The notes under the pieces are model-generated. The model worked only from the letters and a program-made list of their open reading frames with translations. It did no database searches and was not told the DNA's origin. Source: Thioclava dalianensis (lineage in GTDB: Bacteria > Pseudomonadota > Alphaproteobacteria > Rhodobacterales > Rhodobacteraceae). Taken from it: DNA of 64,000 nt. The position numbers and the translations under genes were made by a program. This document shows positions 41,507 through 50,813 of this stretch, piece after piece; position 1 is the stretch's first letter, and every line of letters starts with the position of its first letter. The DNA is taken from positions 1-64,000 of the forward strand of contig NZ_JHEH01000019.1 of the NCBI RefSeq assembly GCF_000715505.1, given 5' to 3'.

Positions 41507-43750
41507 CTAGAGATGCGCGAGATAGCTTGTGACGGCAGGTCGCACCAAATTCTGCCCCTCATTGCGCGCGCTTTGGATGACCTGGCGCAGCTCATTGAGA
41601 TTGGCCCGACGGATGAGATGTTTGACCGGGCCGATCGAGGCCGGGCGCATTGAAAGCGTGCGGATGCCAAGCGCTGCGAACGTCAGTGCCTCGATCGGAC
41701 GGCCCGCATCCTCGCCGCAAAAGCTCAGTTGCGTTTTTGAGACCGCGCAGCGCGCGATGATCCGCTCAAGGAAGGTCAAAAACGCGCTGTCGAGCGTGTC
41801 ATAGCGCCGACGTACCCGCTCGTTCTCACGATCCGCGGCAAAGAAGAACTGTTTGAGGTCATTCCCGCCAATCGAGATGAAATCGCAATCCGCATAGAAT
41901 TGGTCGGTCGCAAAGCCGAGGCTCGGCGTCTCCAGCATCGCGCCGATTTTCAGCTCTTCGGGGACGGTTCGGCCTAGCTGCGCCTCGCGGTCGCGCACCC
42001 GCCACAGGATATCGCGCGCGGCGTAAAATTCCTCGGGGCGTGCGATGAAGGGGAACATGATCGACATCGGCCGACCGTTTCCGGCGCGCAGCAGCGCCTG
42101 TAGCTGCATGCGCAGCACACCGGGCTTGTCGAGCCCGACGCGGATCGCGCGCCAGCCCATCGCCGGGTTGGGCTCGTCTTGCGGCTTCATATAGGGCACG
42201 ACCTTATCCGACCCGATATCCAGCGTGCGGAAGACCACGGGCTTGCCGTCGGCGGCGTCCATCACGCGGGCGTAAAGCGCGGCCAGCTCGCCGCGGCGCG
42301 GCACCCGCGTCCGGGTCAGAAATTGCAGCTCGGTGCGAAACAGCCCCACCCCGTCGGCCCCCGAGCCGTAGAGCGAGGGCAGATCGGCCATCAGGCCCGC
42401 ATTCATCATCAGCGAGACTTCCTGCCCCGACAGGTCCTGCGCCGGAAGGTCGCGCAGATCCGCATAGCGTTTCTGGGCCTCGGCCTGCATCGCGATCTTG
42501 TCGCGAAACGCATGGGCCACGCTTTCTTCGGGCCGCAGATGCACGACGCCCTGATCGCCATCGACCAGAATCGGATCGCCATTGAGCGCCTCGGAGGTGA
42601 TCCGTCCGGCATGGATCACCAGCGGGATCGAGAGCGCGCGGGCCACGATCGCGGCATGGCTGCCGACCGACCCCTCTTCGAGCACCACGCCTTTGAGCTT
42701 GCGGTCGTAGTCGAGCAGCTCAGCCGGGCCGATATTGCGCGCCACGAGAACCGGATTGTCCGGCAGTTCCGCGCCGGTATCGGTGCCCTGCCCGGTCAGA
42801 ATGCGCAACAGCCGGTTCGACAGATCGTCGAGATCGTTGAGCCGTTCGCGCAGATAGGGATCGGGCGCCATCTGCATCCGGGCCCGCGCCGAGCTTTGCT
42901 CTTTCTCGACGGCGGCCTCGGCGGAGAGACCGGCGGCGATGTCCTCGCTCATCCGGCGTTTCCAGCCTTTCGACGCGGCCAGCATCCGAAAGGTCTCAAG
43001 CACCTGTCGCTGATCCTTGTCGATGATCGCGGTCTGGGCCAGCATCTCGTCAATCCGCTCGCGCAGATCGGAGATGCCGGTCTCAAGGCGTTCCTGTTCG
43101 GTCTCGGGGTCTTCGCCCACAGGGTTGGTCACCACCACGCGGGGTTCGTGCAGCCAGACCCGGCCCTCGGCCGCACCCTCTTGTCCGGTGGCGCCGCGAA
43201 ACATCACCGGGAAGCGGTGGGTGGTGCCGATCTCCGCATTCTCGCCGCCAACGAAGGCACCCAGCTCGGTCATCTCGGCCAGAACCATCGCGACCACGTC
43301 AAGGCCGTAGAGCTCGTCTTCGGTGAAGGAGCGCTTTTCCTTGGATTGCACGACCAGCACGCCCAGCTTCTCGCCCACGCGCTGGATCGGGACACCAACG
43401 AAGCTGGAATAAATCTCCTCGCCGGTCTCTTCCATATAGCGAAAGCCCGGCTCGGAAGGGGCATCGGCGGAGTTGATCGGGCGACCCGACCGGGCCACGC
43501 GGCCCACAAGCCCCTCGCCCAACCGCATCCGGGTGCGGTGCACAGCGGCTGGGTTGAGCCCTTCGGTCGCGCAAAGCTCAAGCGTTTCGGGATCGCGGAA
43601 CAGATAGATCGAGCACACCTGAGTGCCCAGCGAATCCGCGATCAGATGGGTGATCCTGTTCAGCCGGTCCTGACCATCACCATCGGTGGCCAGCGTATCG
43701 CGCAACCGCTTGAGCAGTGTTCGACTGTCGCTATCGCTGTATTCCACCAT
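41507..43750 (-). CDS. ptsP: Phosphoenolpyruvate-protein phosphotransferase, nitrogen PTS (EI-Ntr)
   Basis: 747 residues. An N-terminal GAF domain (about 15-165; LRLGEGLVGR region, GVPIQRVGEKLGVLVVQSKE) is fused to the enzyme I body. The phosphorylated histidine is H365 in GSHAAIVAR of the mobile domain; the C-terminal PEP-binding barrel has RTLDIGSDK, MFPFIA and FCGEDAGRP. EI-Ntr passes phosphate to NPr and EIIA-Ntr and senses glutamine/2-oxoglutarate through GAF in related bacteria. Its partners are elsewhere. It lies 42 bases after lysC. Confidence 0.95.
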   Translation of the reverse strand: MVEYSDSDSRTLLKRLRDTLATDGDGQDRLNRITHLIADSLGTQVCSIYLFRDPETLELCATEGLNPAAVHRTRMRLGEGLVGRVARSGRPINSADAPSEPGFRYMEETGEEIYSSFVGVPIQRVGEKLGVLVVQSKEKRSFTEDELYGLDVVAMVLAEMTELGAFVGGENAEIGTTHRFPVMFRGATGQEGAAEGRVWLHEPRVVVTNPVGEDPETEQERLETGISDLRERIDEMLAQTAIIDKDQRQVLETFRMLAASKGWKRRMSEDIAAGLSAEAAVEKEQSSARARMQMAPDPYLRERLNDLDDLSNRLLRILTGQGTDTGAELPDNPVLVARNIGPAELLDYDRKLKGVVLEEGSVGSHAAIVARALSIPLVIHAGRITSEALNGDPILVDGDQGVVHLRPEESVAHAFRDKIAMQAEAQKRYADLRDLPAQDLSGQEVSLMMNAGLMADLPSLYGSGADGVGLFRTELQFLTRTRVPRRGELAALYARVMDAADGKPVVFRTLDIGSDKVVPYMKPQDEPNPAMGWRAIRVGLDKPGVLRMQLQALLRAGNGRPMSIMFPFIARPEEFYAARDILWRVRDREAQLGRTVPEELKIGAMLETPSLGFATDQFYADCDFISIGGNDLKQFFFAADRENERVRRRYDTLDSAFLTFLERIIARCAVSKTQLSFCGEDAGRPIEALTFAALGIRTLSMRPASIGPVKHLIRRANLNELRQVIQSARNEGQNLVRPAVTSYLAHL

Positions 43751-43792
43751 GGGCGAATTCGCGCCTCCGTTCGAAGGCCTGCAAGAAAGTAA

Positions 43793-45046
43793 TCAGGCTT
43801 TGTCTAAATCGAACACATCATGCAGGGCCTGAACCGCAAGTTCCAGATATTTACGGTCCACGAGCACCGAAATCTTGATCTCGGACGTCGCAATGACCTT
43901 GATGTTGACGTTTTCAGCAGCCAGCGCCTTGAACATTTGCGCAGCGACCCCCGCATGCGAGCGCATGCCGATGCCCACGACCGAAATCTTCGCCACGTCC
44001 TGATCCACGACCAGATCGTCGAAACTGATTAAGCCGGCGGCGCGCGCGTCCTCCATCGCCTTGCGCGCCCGCGCGACCTGATTGATCGGGCAGGAGAAGG
44101 TCATGTCGGTGACTTTCTCGGCGTGCTGGGCCTGATGTTCGGAGATATTCTGAACGATCATGTCCACATTCACACCCGCATCGGCCAGCGGGCCGAAGAT
44201 GGCGCTTGCGATGCCGGGACGATCCTCGACCGTCACGAGGGTCATTTTCGCTTCGTCGCGCGAGAAGGCAACGCCGGAGACAACTTTCGATTCCATGATT
44301 TGATCCTCGTCGCAGACCAGAGTGCCCGAATTATCGTCGGTTTCCTCGAAGGAGCTTAGCACGCGCAGCGGCACTTTATAGCGCATCGCAAGCTCCACCG
44401 ACCGGGTTTGCAGCACCTTCGCGCCAAGCGATGCCAGCTCGAGCATTTCCTCAAAGGCGATGCGGTCGAGCTTGCGCGCCTTGTCCGACACCCGCGGGTC
44501 GGTGGTGTAGATGCCATCCACATCGGTGTAGATATCGCAGCGCTCAGCCTCGAAGGCGGCGGCGAAAGCCACGGCGGTGGTATCCGAGCCGCCGCGCCCG
44601 AGCGTGGTGATCCGGCCCTCGGGCGAGAGGCCCTGAAAGCCCGCGATGACCGCAACCTTGAAGCCTTCGGAGAATTTCGCGTCGAGATTGTCGCGCGGGA
44701 TCGATTCGAACCGCGCGGCACCATGCGCCGAAGTGGTGTTGATCGGCACCTGCCAGCCCTGCCAGCTGCGCGCCGAGACGCCCATCTCTTGCAGGCGCAT
44801 CGCCATCAGCCCCGCCGTCACGTTCTCGCCGGAGGAGACGACAGCGTCATATTCGCGGGCATCATAGAGCGGCGAGGTCGTCTCGACCCAGTTCACCAAC
44901 TCATTGGTGCGCCCCGACATCGCCGAGACGATGACGATCACATCATAGCCGCGTTCGACCTCGCGCTGGACCTTGGCGGCTGCGTTGGCGATCCGGTCGA
45001 GATCGGCCACCGACGTTCCGCCGAATTTCATCACCAGAATTGGCAT
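43793..45046 (-). CDS. lysC: Aspartate kinase (housekeeping)
   Basis: 417 residues. It makes aspartyl phosphate for lysine, threonine and methionine. The kinase domain starts MPILVMKFGGTSVAD and includes LGRGGSDTTAVA; two C-terminal ACT domains (VEDRPGIASAIFGPLADAGVNVDMI and the SVVGIGMRSHAGVAAQMF segment) mediate lysine/threonine feedback. ATG 45046 has AAGGGGG before it and gives the canonical N-terminus. The threonine synthase gene is upstream on the same strand. A second, ectoine-type kinase is encoded at 16.3-17.7 kb. Confidence 0.95.
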   Translation of the reverse strand: MPILVMKFGGTSVADLDRIANAAAKVQREVERGYDVIVIVSAMSGRTNELVNWVETTSPLYDAREYDAVVSSGENVTAGLMAMRLQEMGVSARSWQGWQVPINTTSAHGAARFESIPRDNLDAKFSEGFKVAVIAGFQGLSPEGRITTLGRGGSDTTAVAFAAAFEAERCDIYTDVDGIYTTDPRVSDKARKLDRIAFEEMLELASLGAKVLQTRSVELAMRYKVPLRVLSSFEETDDNSGTLVCDEDQIMESKVVSGVAFSRDEAKMTLVTVEDRPGIASAIFGPLADAGVNVDMIVQNISEHQAQHAEKVTDMTFSCPINQVARARKAMEDARAAGLISFDDLVVDQDVAKISVVGIGMRSHAGVAAQMFKALAAENVNIKVIATSEIKISVLVDRKYLELAVQALHDVFDLDKA

Positions 45047-45155
45047 CGAAACCCCCTTGGGCATAATCGCGCCTCTGCTAGCGTGAAGCGCGCGCGCACG
45101 CAAGGGAATTGGCGCGCGCGGACGGCGGATGATCGCGCGCTCTCAACGGTTTGGC

Positions 45156-45176
45156 AAAAATGTCCCGACCCTCGGG
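45156..45176 (-). terminator. Possible short terminator after the cta-thrC run
   Basis: CCCGA (45164-45168) and TCGGG (45172-45176) form a 5-bp stem with a 3-base loop one base after the GNAT stop; on the minus strand ACATTTTTG follows. The short stem makes it weak, but it is the only candidate before lysC. Confidence 0.35.
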
Positions 45177-45177
45177 C

Positions 45178-45762
45178 TCAGCCGACATCCGTGCGCCCGC
45201 GCCGGTCCGAGCGCAGGTTGGAATAGAGCACATGGTTGCGCCAGCGCCCGTTGATTTGCAGATAGCTTTGCGCAACGCCCTCATATTTGAAGCCCGATTT
45301 CTCCAGCACCCCGCGCGAGGCGGCGTTTTCGGGCAGGCAGGCGGCCTCGATCCGGCTGAGATCGAGCGTGGTGAACGCGTAATGCACCACCGCCTCGATC
45401 GCCTCGCGCATATAGCCCTGCCGCGCATAGCGCTGTCCGACCCAATAGCCCATCGAGCCCGCCTGTGCGGGGCCGCGCCGGATATTGTCGAGCGTGAGCG
45501 CGCCCAGCACCGTCTGCGCGCGCCGGTCGATCAGAAAGACCGGGATCGCGGTCCCGTTGGAGACCGCGCGCGCGGCCCAATAGACGCGGTTCGAGAAGGC
45601 CTTGCGGCTGAGATGATCGGGCGACCAGCTTGGCTCCCACGGCACAAGGAACTCCCGCCCCTCCTGCCGCAGATTGGACCATGCCGCGAAATCGCCATGT
45701 TGCGGCGGGCGCAGCGTCATGCGCTCCGTCTCGATCCGCAACTGCCGGCGACGCTGGAACAT
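45178..45762 (-). CDS. GNAT family N-acetyltransferase (RimJ-like)
   Basis: 194 residues. RIETERMTLRPPQHGDF at the N-terminus and GYWVGQRYARQGYMREAIEAVVHYAF (about 105-130, acetyl-CoA loop RYARQGYM) with ENAASRGVLEKSGFKYEG are the RimJ/RimL pattern. Such enzymes acetylate ribosomal protein N-termini or small molecules. The start overlaps the stop of the M16 peptidase gene (TAATG), the last gene of the long minus-strand run. Confidence 0.88.
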   Translation of the reverse strand: MFQRRRQLRIETERMTLRPPQHGDFAAWSNLRQEGREFLVPWEPSWSPDHLSRKAFSNRVYWAARAVSNGTAIPVFLIDRRAQTVLGALTLDNIRRGPAQAGSMGYWVGQRYARQGYMREAIEAVVHYAFTTLDLSRIEAACLPENAASRGVLEKSGFKYEGVAQSYLQINGRWRNHVLYSNLRSDRRGRTDVG

Positions 45763-47021
45763 TATGCCGCGAGCCTTTCGCGCACGGCCTCCAGTTCAGG
45801 GGCATCAGAGACCGGGCCGTAGAGCGCGAGCGCCGTACGACCGCTGCCCGCCAGACGTCCGGCAAAGCTGCGCACGGCCTCGACGGTCACGCCATCGACG
45901 CGGGCGGCGGCCTCTTCGATATCGGGAACGCGGCCCCAGACATGCAGGCTGCGCGCCATCCGCTCGGCGCGCGCGGACGCGCCCTCAAGCCCCATCAGCA
46001 TCCCCGCCTTGAGCTGCGCACGCGCGCGGGCCACCTCGGCCTCGCTCATATCGTCGGCGGCGCGTTTCATCTCGTCGATGGTCAGATCCGACAACCCGCG
46101 GATCTCATCGCCCGAAGTGCCCGCATAGATCGTGAACATGCCGGTATCCTCATAGGCGCCTGCCTGCGAGAAGATCGTGTAGCACAGCCCGCGCTCTTCG
46201 CGGATCTTCTGGAACAGGCGCGAGGACATGCCCCCGCCCATCGCGGTCGAATAGACCTGCACCGTATAGAGATCGGCATCGCGATAGCTCGGAGCCTCAA
46301 ACCCCAGAGCGAAATGGGCCTGCTCAAGCGTTTTGACCTCGCGCCGCTCATGGCCCGACCAGACCGAGCGCTCCGGCGCGGGGTTGAGCGAGGGGGTCAT
46401 GTCGCCAAAGATCGTCTCGGCGCGTTTCACGATATCGGCGTGATCGACCGCGCCCGCCGCCGAGAGGATCATCTGATCGGGGCCGTAATGCTCGCGCACA
46501 AAGCCCGACAGGTCGTCGCGCCCAAAGCCGCGCACCCGCTCGGCGGGACCAAGGATCGTGCGGCCCATCGGCTGGTTCGGATAGGCCGCTTCCTGCAGCC
46601 AATCGAAGATCACGTCATCGGGCGTGTCGAGCGACTGGCCGATCTCTTGCAAGATCACGCCGCGCTCCACTTCGATCTCGCGCTGGTCGAAAACCGGGTT
46701 GAGCAGAATGTCCGAAATCACATCGAGCGCGAGCGGCACATCGGCCTCCAGCACGCGCGCGTAATAGGCGGTCATCTCGCGCGAGGTATAGGCGTTGATA
46801 TAGCCGCCCACATCCTCGATCGCCTCGGCAATCTGCAAAGCGCTGCGGGTCTTGGTGCCTTTGAAAGCCATATGTTCGAGGAAATGGGCGATGCCATTTT
46901 GCTCGGGGCGTTCATGACGACCGCCCGCCGTGACCCAGATCCCGAGCGAGGCGGAAACAAGCCCCGGCATCTTCTCGGTCACGACACGCAGGCCGTTTTT
47001 CAAAGTGGTCATTTCGATCAT
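45762..47021 (-). CDS. M16 family zinc peptidase (processing-peptidase-like)
   Basis: 419 residues. The inverted zinc motif H46-x2-E49-H50 lies in HFLEHMAFKGT and the third ligand Glu in the downstream EVERGVILQEI segment. The C-terminal half is the inactive M16 repeat. Similar alphaproteobacterial proteins are related to mitochondrial processing peptidase beta. There is no signal peptide, so it is cytoplasmic. Start ATG overlaps the thrC stop (ATGA); ATG 47012 is an alternative. The fixed order thrC-M16-GNAT is usual in this group. Confidence 0.93.
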   Translation of the reverse strand: MIEMTTLKNGLRVVTEKMPGLVSASLGIWVTAGGRHERPEQNGIAHFLEHMAFKGTKTRSALQIAEAIEDVGGYINAYTSREMTAYYARVLEADVPLALDVISDILLNPVFDQREIEVERGVILQEIGQSLDTPDDVIFDWLQEAAYPNQPMGRTILGPAERVRGFGRDDLSGFVREHYGPDQMILSAAGAVDHADIVKRAETIFGDMTPSLNPAPERSVWSGHERREVKTLEQAHFALGFEAPSYRDADLYTVQVYSTAMGGGMSSRLFQKIREERGLCYTIFSQAGAYEDTGMFTIYAGTSGDEIRGLSDLTIDEMKRAADDMSEAEVARARAQLKAGMLMGLEGASARAERMARSLHVWGRVPDIEEAAARVDGVTVEAVRSFAGRLAGSGRTALALYGPVSDAPELEAVRERLAA

Positions 47022-48415
47022 GTACGGCGTCTTTCACGGATCAGCGCCTCTAGGGCGTCAAGGTCATTGGGAACGCGCGTCACGCGCTCTTCGCGGTCGA
47101 ACAGGTCGGCCATGCGCGGCGGCAGTTCCGGCCGGATGCCCGTGGCCTTCTCGACCGCATCAGGGAATTTCGCGGGATGGGCGGTGGCCAGCGTCACCAT
47201 CGGCGTGGCCGGGTCGCGTGCCAGCGCCTGCTTGCCCACGCTCACGGCGATGGCGGAATGCGGGCAGAGCAGCTCGCCCGTCTCGTTCAGACTGTCGGTG
47301 ATCTCGGCAAGCGTGCGGGCCTCGCTCGCCATGCCGCTGTCATAGACCGCGCGCAGCGCGCCGATGGCGTTTTGCGAGACGGTGAAGGAGCCTTCGGTCT
47401 TCAGCTCGTCCATCAGCGCCGCAATCGCCGCGCCATCCTTGCCATAGGCCCAGTAAAGCGCGCGCTCGAAATTGGAGCTGACCTCGATATCCATCGAGGG
47501 GCTGATCGAGGGCGTCACGCCCTGCTTGGTGTAATCGCCGCGCTCAAGGCAGCGATGCAGGATGTCGTTCTGGTTCGTGGCGATCACCAGCCGCTCAATC
47601 GGCAGCCCCATCTCGCGCGCCAGAAAGCCCGCGAAGATATCGCCGAAATTGCCGGTGGGCACGGTGAAGGAGATCTTGCGCTCAGGCGCACCAAGGCTCA
47701 CCGCGGCAGTGAAGTAATAGACGATCTGCGCCAGCACACGGGCGAAGTTGATCGAGTTCACCCCCGCCAGCCCGACCTCATCGCGGAAGGTGAAATCGTT
47801 GAACATATCCTTCAGCTTGGCTTGGCAATCGTCGAAATCGCCATCCATCGCGAGCGCATGGACATTGCTCTCAACCGGCGTGGTCATCTGGCGGCGCTGC
47901 ACCTCTGAGACGCGGCCATGCGGGAAGAGGATGAACACATCCACATTGTCGAGCCCGCGAAACGCCTCGATCGCGGCAGAGCCGGTATCGCCAGAGGTCG
48001 CGCCGACAATGGTGATCTTTTGTTGGCGGCGCTCCAGCTCGATCTGGAACAGCTGCCCGATGACTTGCATCGCGAAATCCTTGAAAGCCAGCGTCGGCCC
48101 GTGGAACAGCTCCAGCAGGAAGTGGTTCGGCGCAAGCTGCACCATCGGCGCGCGCGCCACATGGCCAAAGCCCGCATAGGCCCGGGTGATCGCGCCGCGC
48201 AGCTCCTCTTCACTGAATGTCTCGGAGACGAAGGGCTTCATCACACGGAAGGCCACCTCTTCATAGGAGAGGCCCGCAAGGGCTGCGATCTCGGTCTGGC
48301 TCATCTGCGGCACGGTTTCGGGCACGTATAAACCGCCGTCCCGCGCCAGCCCCGTGAGCATCGCATCGCCAAAATTCAGAACCGGGGCCTGCCCCCGGGT
48401 GGAAACATAACGCAT
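47018..48415 (-). CDS. thrC: Threonine synthase
   Basis: 465 residues, class II type. It converts O-phosphohomoserine to threonine with PLP. The PLP lysine is in TLAFKDFAMQ, and VGATSGDTGSAAIEAF plus VPTGNFGDIFAGFLA bind the cofactor phosphate. ATG 48415 (MRYVSTRG) is the standard start; a TTG two codons earlier is not needed. It lies 9 bases after the SURF1 gene, an unexpected but recurrent tail to the cytochrome oxidase cluster. Confidence 0.96.
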   Translation of the reverse strand: MRYVSTRGQAPVLNFGDAMLTGLARDGGLYVPETVPQMSQTEIAALAGLSYEEVAFRVMKPFVSETFSEEELRGAITRAYAGFGHVARAPMVQLAPNHFLLELFHGPTLAFKDFAMQVIGQLFQIELERRQQKITIVGATSGDTGSAAIEAFRGLDNVDVFILFPHGRVSEVQRRQMTTPVESNVHALAMDGDFDDCQAKLKDMFNDFTFRDEVGLAGVNSINFARVLAQIVYYFTAAVSLGAPERKISFTVPTGNFGDIFAGFLAREMGLPIERLVIATNQNDILHRCLERGDYTKQGVTPSISPSMDIEVSSNFERALYWAYGKDGAAIAALMDELKTEGSFTVSQNAIGALRAVYDSGMASEARTLAEITDSLNETGELLCPHSAIAVSVGKQALARDPATPMVTLATAHPAKFPDAVEKATGIRPELPPRMADLFDREERVTRVPNDLDALEALIRERRRT

Positions 48416-48424
48416 CGTCAATCC

Positions 48425-49102
48425 TTAGATCGGTTGGCGCCTGATACGCCAGAGAAGAAAGATTGTCATCCCGGCCCAGACGATTGCGAGCAAAAACCAA
48501 GTGATCGCATATCCGAGATGGTCATTGGGGATGCCCGAGATGGTGACCGGCTCGGGCGAGATGCCCTGCGCATCCCCCTCGACATGGCGCGCGACAACCA
48601 TGACCGGTTCAGTGCCAAGCTGCTTTGCCATCGCGGGCACGTCGCGGGCAAACCACAGTCCCGTCTTGGGATCTGGCTCCGGCGTGAAGGCGTCGCTCTC
48701 GCGCGGCCAGTGCAGATTGCCCGTCACGATCAGCGCGGTGGGAGGGCGCGGCCGGCCCTTATCTGCCTCGGGAAGAAACCCGCGATCCAGCAGAATGCTG
48801 CGACCATCGCCGGTCTCGAACGCGTCGATCACGCGATAGCCCGCGCCCACGCCCTTCTGCCCCGAAAGCACAAGGATCTCTTGCCCCGTCGTGCCGCCTG
48901 CGATCTCGACCGGCTCATATTTCAGAGCCTCGGTATCGGTCCCCTCGGGCGGCAGCTCCTGCGGCACGCCGTCGATCTTGGCCGAAATCTCGGCCAGCAT
49001 CGCGCGTTTCCACTCAAGCCGCTGCACCTGCCAGACGCCAAGCGAGATCAGGATCGCGCAGCCGACGACGCCCAAAAGCAGCGGAAAGATAAAGCGAGCC
49101 AT
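48425..49102 (-). CDS. SURF1 family cytochrome c oxidase assembly protein
   Basis: 225 residues with two membrane helices, at residues 4-24 and about 199-218, flanking a periplasmic domain, the SURF1 layout. LGVWQVQRLEWKRAMLAEI and the C-terminal NDHLGYAITWFLLA are conserved. SURF1 proteins help insert heme a into subunit I. ATG 49102 has GGGAGG upstream. The preceding cytochrome oxidase subunit III confirms the role. Confidence 0.93.
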   Translation of the reverse strand: MARFIFPLLLGVVGCAILISLGVWQVQRLEWKRAMLAEISAKIDGVPQELPPEGTDTEALKYEPVEIAGGTTGQEILVLSGQKGVGAGYRVIDAFETGDGRSILLDRGFLPEADKGRPRPPTALIVTGNLHWPRESDAFTPEPDPKTGLWFARDVPAMAKQLGTEPVMVVARHVEGDAQGISPEPVTISGIPNDHLGYAITWFLLAIVWAGMTIFLLWRIRRQPI

Positions 49103-49119
49103 GGTTCCTCCCAAGGAAA

Positions 49120-49145
49120 CGGCGCGGAGGTTCCCCCCCGCGCCG
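49120..49145 (-). terminator. Hairpin between ctaE and the SURF1 gene
   Basis: CGGCGCGG (49120-49127) pairs with CCGCGCCG (49138-49145), 10-base loop. On the minus strand it is followed by GTTTCC, a weak T-tract. It could partly end the ctaCBGE transcript, lowering expression of the downstream genes. Confidence 0.45.
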
Positions 49146-49171
49146 CTCAAAAGCCGTGTGGTGAGGCGCGC

Positions 49172-49975
49172 CTACGCGCTGCCCCAGATATAGATCGAGG
49201 CGAACAGGAAGAGCCAGACCACATCGACGAAATGCCAATACCAAGCAGCCGCCTCGAAGCCGACATGGCGGTCTTGCGTCATCTGCCCCGCCACGATCCG
49301 CATCAGGCAGACCAGCAAGAAGATCGTGCCGATGATCACATGCGCGCCATGAAAGCCGGTCGCCATGAAGAAGTTCGCACCGTAGATATTGCCCGAAAGG
49401 CCGAAGGCGGCGTGGGTGTACTCATAGGCTTGCAGCACCGTGAAGGACGCGCCCAGCACGACCGTCAGGATCAACGCCTGCCGGACGGCCTTGCGATCAT
49501 GGTCATGCACCAGCGCATGGTGCGCCCAAGTGAGCGTCACGCCCGACAGAAGCAGGATCACGGTGTTGATCAGCGGCAGGTGCCACGGATCGAAGGTCGC
49601 GATGCCCTCGGGCGGCCAAACTCCGTCTTGCAGGGGGCTCATCGGCCCCATCGGATACATCGCGTGCTTGAAGAAGCTCCAGAACCAAGCCGCGAAGAAC
49701 ATCACTTCGGACATGATGAACAAGATGAACCCGTAGCGCAGCCCAATGGCGACGACGGGGGTGTGATCCCCTGTCTCACCCTCATGGATCACGTCGGTCC
49801 ACCAGCCATACATCGTGTAGAGCACGACAAGCAGGCCTGCGAAAAAGACGTAATGCGTTGTCCCATTCATCCACAGAACCGCGCCGAACAGCATGATAAA
49901 GCCACCCAACGCGCTCAGGAATGGCCAGATCGAGGGTGGTAGGATGTGGTAGTCGTGGTTCTTTGCGTGCGCCAT
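49172..49975 (-). CDS. ctaE: Cytochrome c oxidase subunit III
   Basis: 267 residues, seven membrane helices. [23 protein letters not shown] begins the protein; [13 protein letters not shown] holds the conserved carboxylate, and [13 protein letters not shown] ends it, both typical of aa3-type subunit III. It stabilises the catalytic core and its proton uptake. It follows ctaG by 17 bases. Confidence 0.97.
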   Translation of the reverse strand: MAHAKNHDYHILPPSIWPFLSALGGFIMLFGAVLWMNGTTHYVFFAGLLVVLYTMYGWWTDVIHEGETGDHTPVVAIGLRYGFILFIMSEVMFFAAWFWSFFKHAMYPMGPMSPLQDGVWPPEGIATFDPWHLPLINTVILLLSGVTLTWAHHALVHDHDRKAVRQALILTVVLGASFTVLQAYEYTHAAFGLSGNIYGANFFMATGFHGAHVIIGTIFLLVCLMRIVAGQMTQDRHVGFEAAAWYWHFVDVVWLFLFASIYIWGSA

Positions 49976-49992
49976 GGTCTCCCTCCGACGGC

Positions 49993-50598
49993 TTAGTCGA
50001 CCGTTCCCGCCCCCATATCCGGCGAGGCCGAAGCATGTTGCTCGGGCAGATCGGTTTCGTAGAATGTGTAGCTTAGTGTCAGCGACTTAATCCGCTTCGC
50101 ATCCGCATCCTCGACAATGCCGGGATCGACGAAAAAGCTCACCGGCATCTGCACCCTCTCCCCAGGCTGCAGGACCTGCTCGGTAAAGCAGAAGCATTGG
50201 ATCTTGTCGAAGTAATACCCCGCCACATCGGGCGAGACATTATAGCTGGCCGTGCCCGCGATCGGACGATCCGTCGGGTTATAGGCCTCGTAAAACGCCA
50301 GCCCGTTCTGCCCGATCTTGAGCTTCATCTCGGTCTGAACGGGTTTGAATTCCCACGGCATGTCGCGCGCCACATTGGCGTCGAAACGCACGGTTATCTC
50401 GCGGTCGAGCACGTGATCGGGCAGTTTGTCGGCCACGCTGGTCGTGCCGCCATAGCCCGTGGTCTTGCAAAACCAGTTGTAGAACGGCACCGCGGCCCAG
50501 GCCCCGGCCCCCATCACCACGATCACCGCGAGCAGGCTCATCAGCACGCGCGTGTTCGACCGGTTATGCGGGCGTGGTTCGGGACCGTCCTGACTCAT
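49993..50598 (-). CDS. ctaG: Cytochrome c oxidase assembly protein CtaG (Cox11)
   Basis: 201 residues. One N-terminal helix (about 17-39) anchors a periplasmic domain with [15 protein letters not shown] and the copper motif CFCFTEQ (C-x-C). It delivers Cu(I) to the CuB site of subunit I. ATG 50598 overlaps the upstream small gene by 4 bases. Confidence 0.95.
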   Translation of the reverse strand: MSQDGPEPRPHNRSNTRVLMSLLAVIVVMGAGAWAAVPFYNWFCKTTGYGGTTSVADKLPDHVLDREITVRFDANVARDMPWEFKPVQTEMKLKIGQNGLAFYEAYNPTDRPIAGTASYNVSPDVAGYYFDKIQCFCFTEQVLQPGERVQMPVSFFVDPGIVEDADAKRIKSLTLSYTFYETDLPEQHASASPDMGAGTVD

Positions 50599-50810
50599 TG
50601 CGCGGTGCCCTCCTTGGCGGGATCCGCAGGCGCGGGCGGCAGCACCGAGGTCCGGGGCTGATGGTCATAGGCTTCCATCTTATCGCCGCGCTCGACTTTG
50701 GCGATGGTCAGGCCGAACACGATCCCCACAAAGGCCAACAGCACGAGACCCAGCCCCGCATTGCGCGAGAACCGGCGGATATGAAGGTCGCTATCTCGTG
50801 TGATGGCCAT
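50595..50810 (-). CDS. Small single-helix membrane protein of the cta operon
   Basis: 71 residues. A basic N-terminus (ITRDSDLHIRRFSRN) precedes one membrane helix (about 19-37) and a short proline-rich tail. It overlaps ctaG by 4 bases and starts 3 bases after ctaB, so it is surely translated with them. Proteins of this kind sit at the same place in Paracoccus and Rhodobacter cta operons, often called CoxF or hypothetical; the function is not established. Confidence 0.8.
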   Translation of the reverse strand: MAITRDSDLHIRRFSRNAGLGLVLLAFVGIVFGLTIAKVERGDKMEAYDHQPRTSVLPPAPADPAKEGTAQ

Positions 50811-50813
50811 GCG

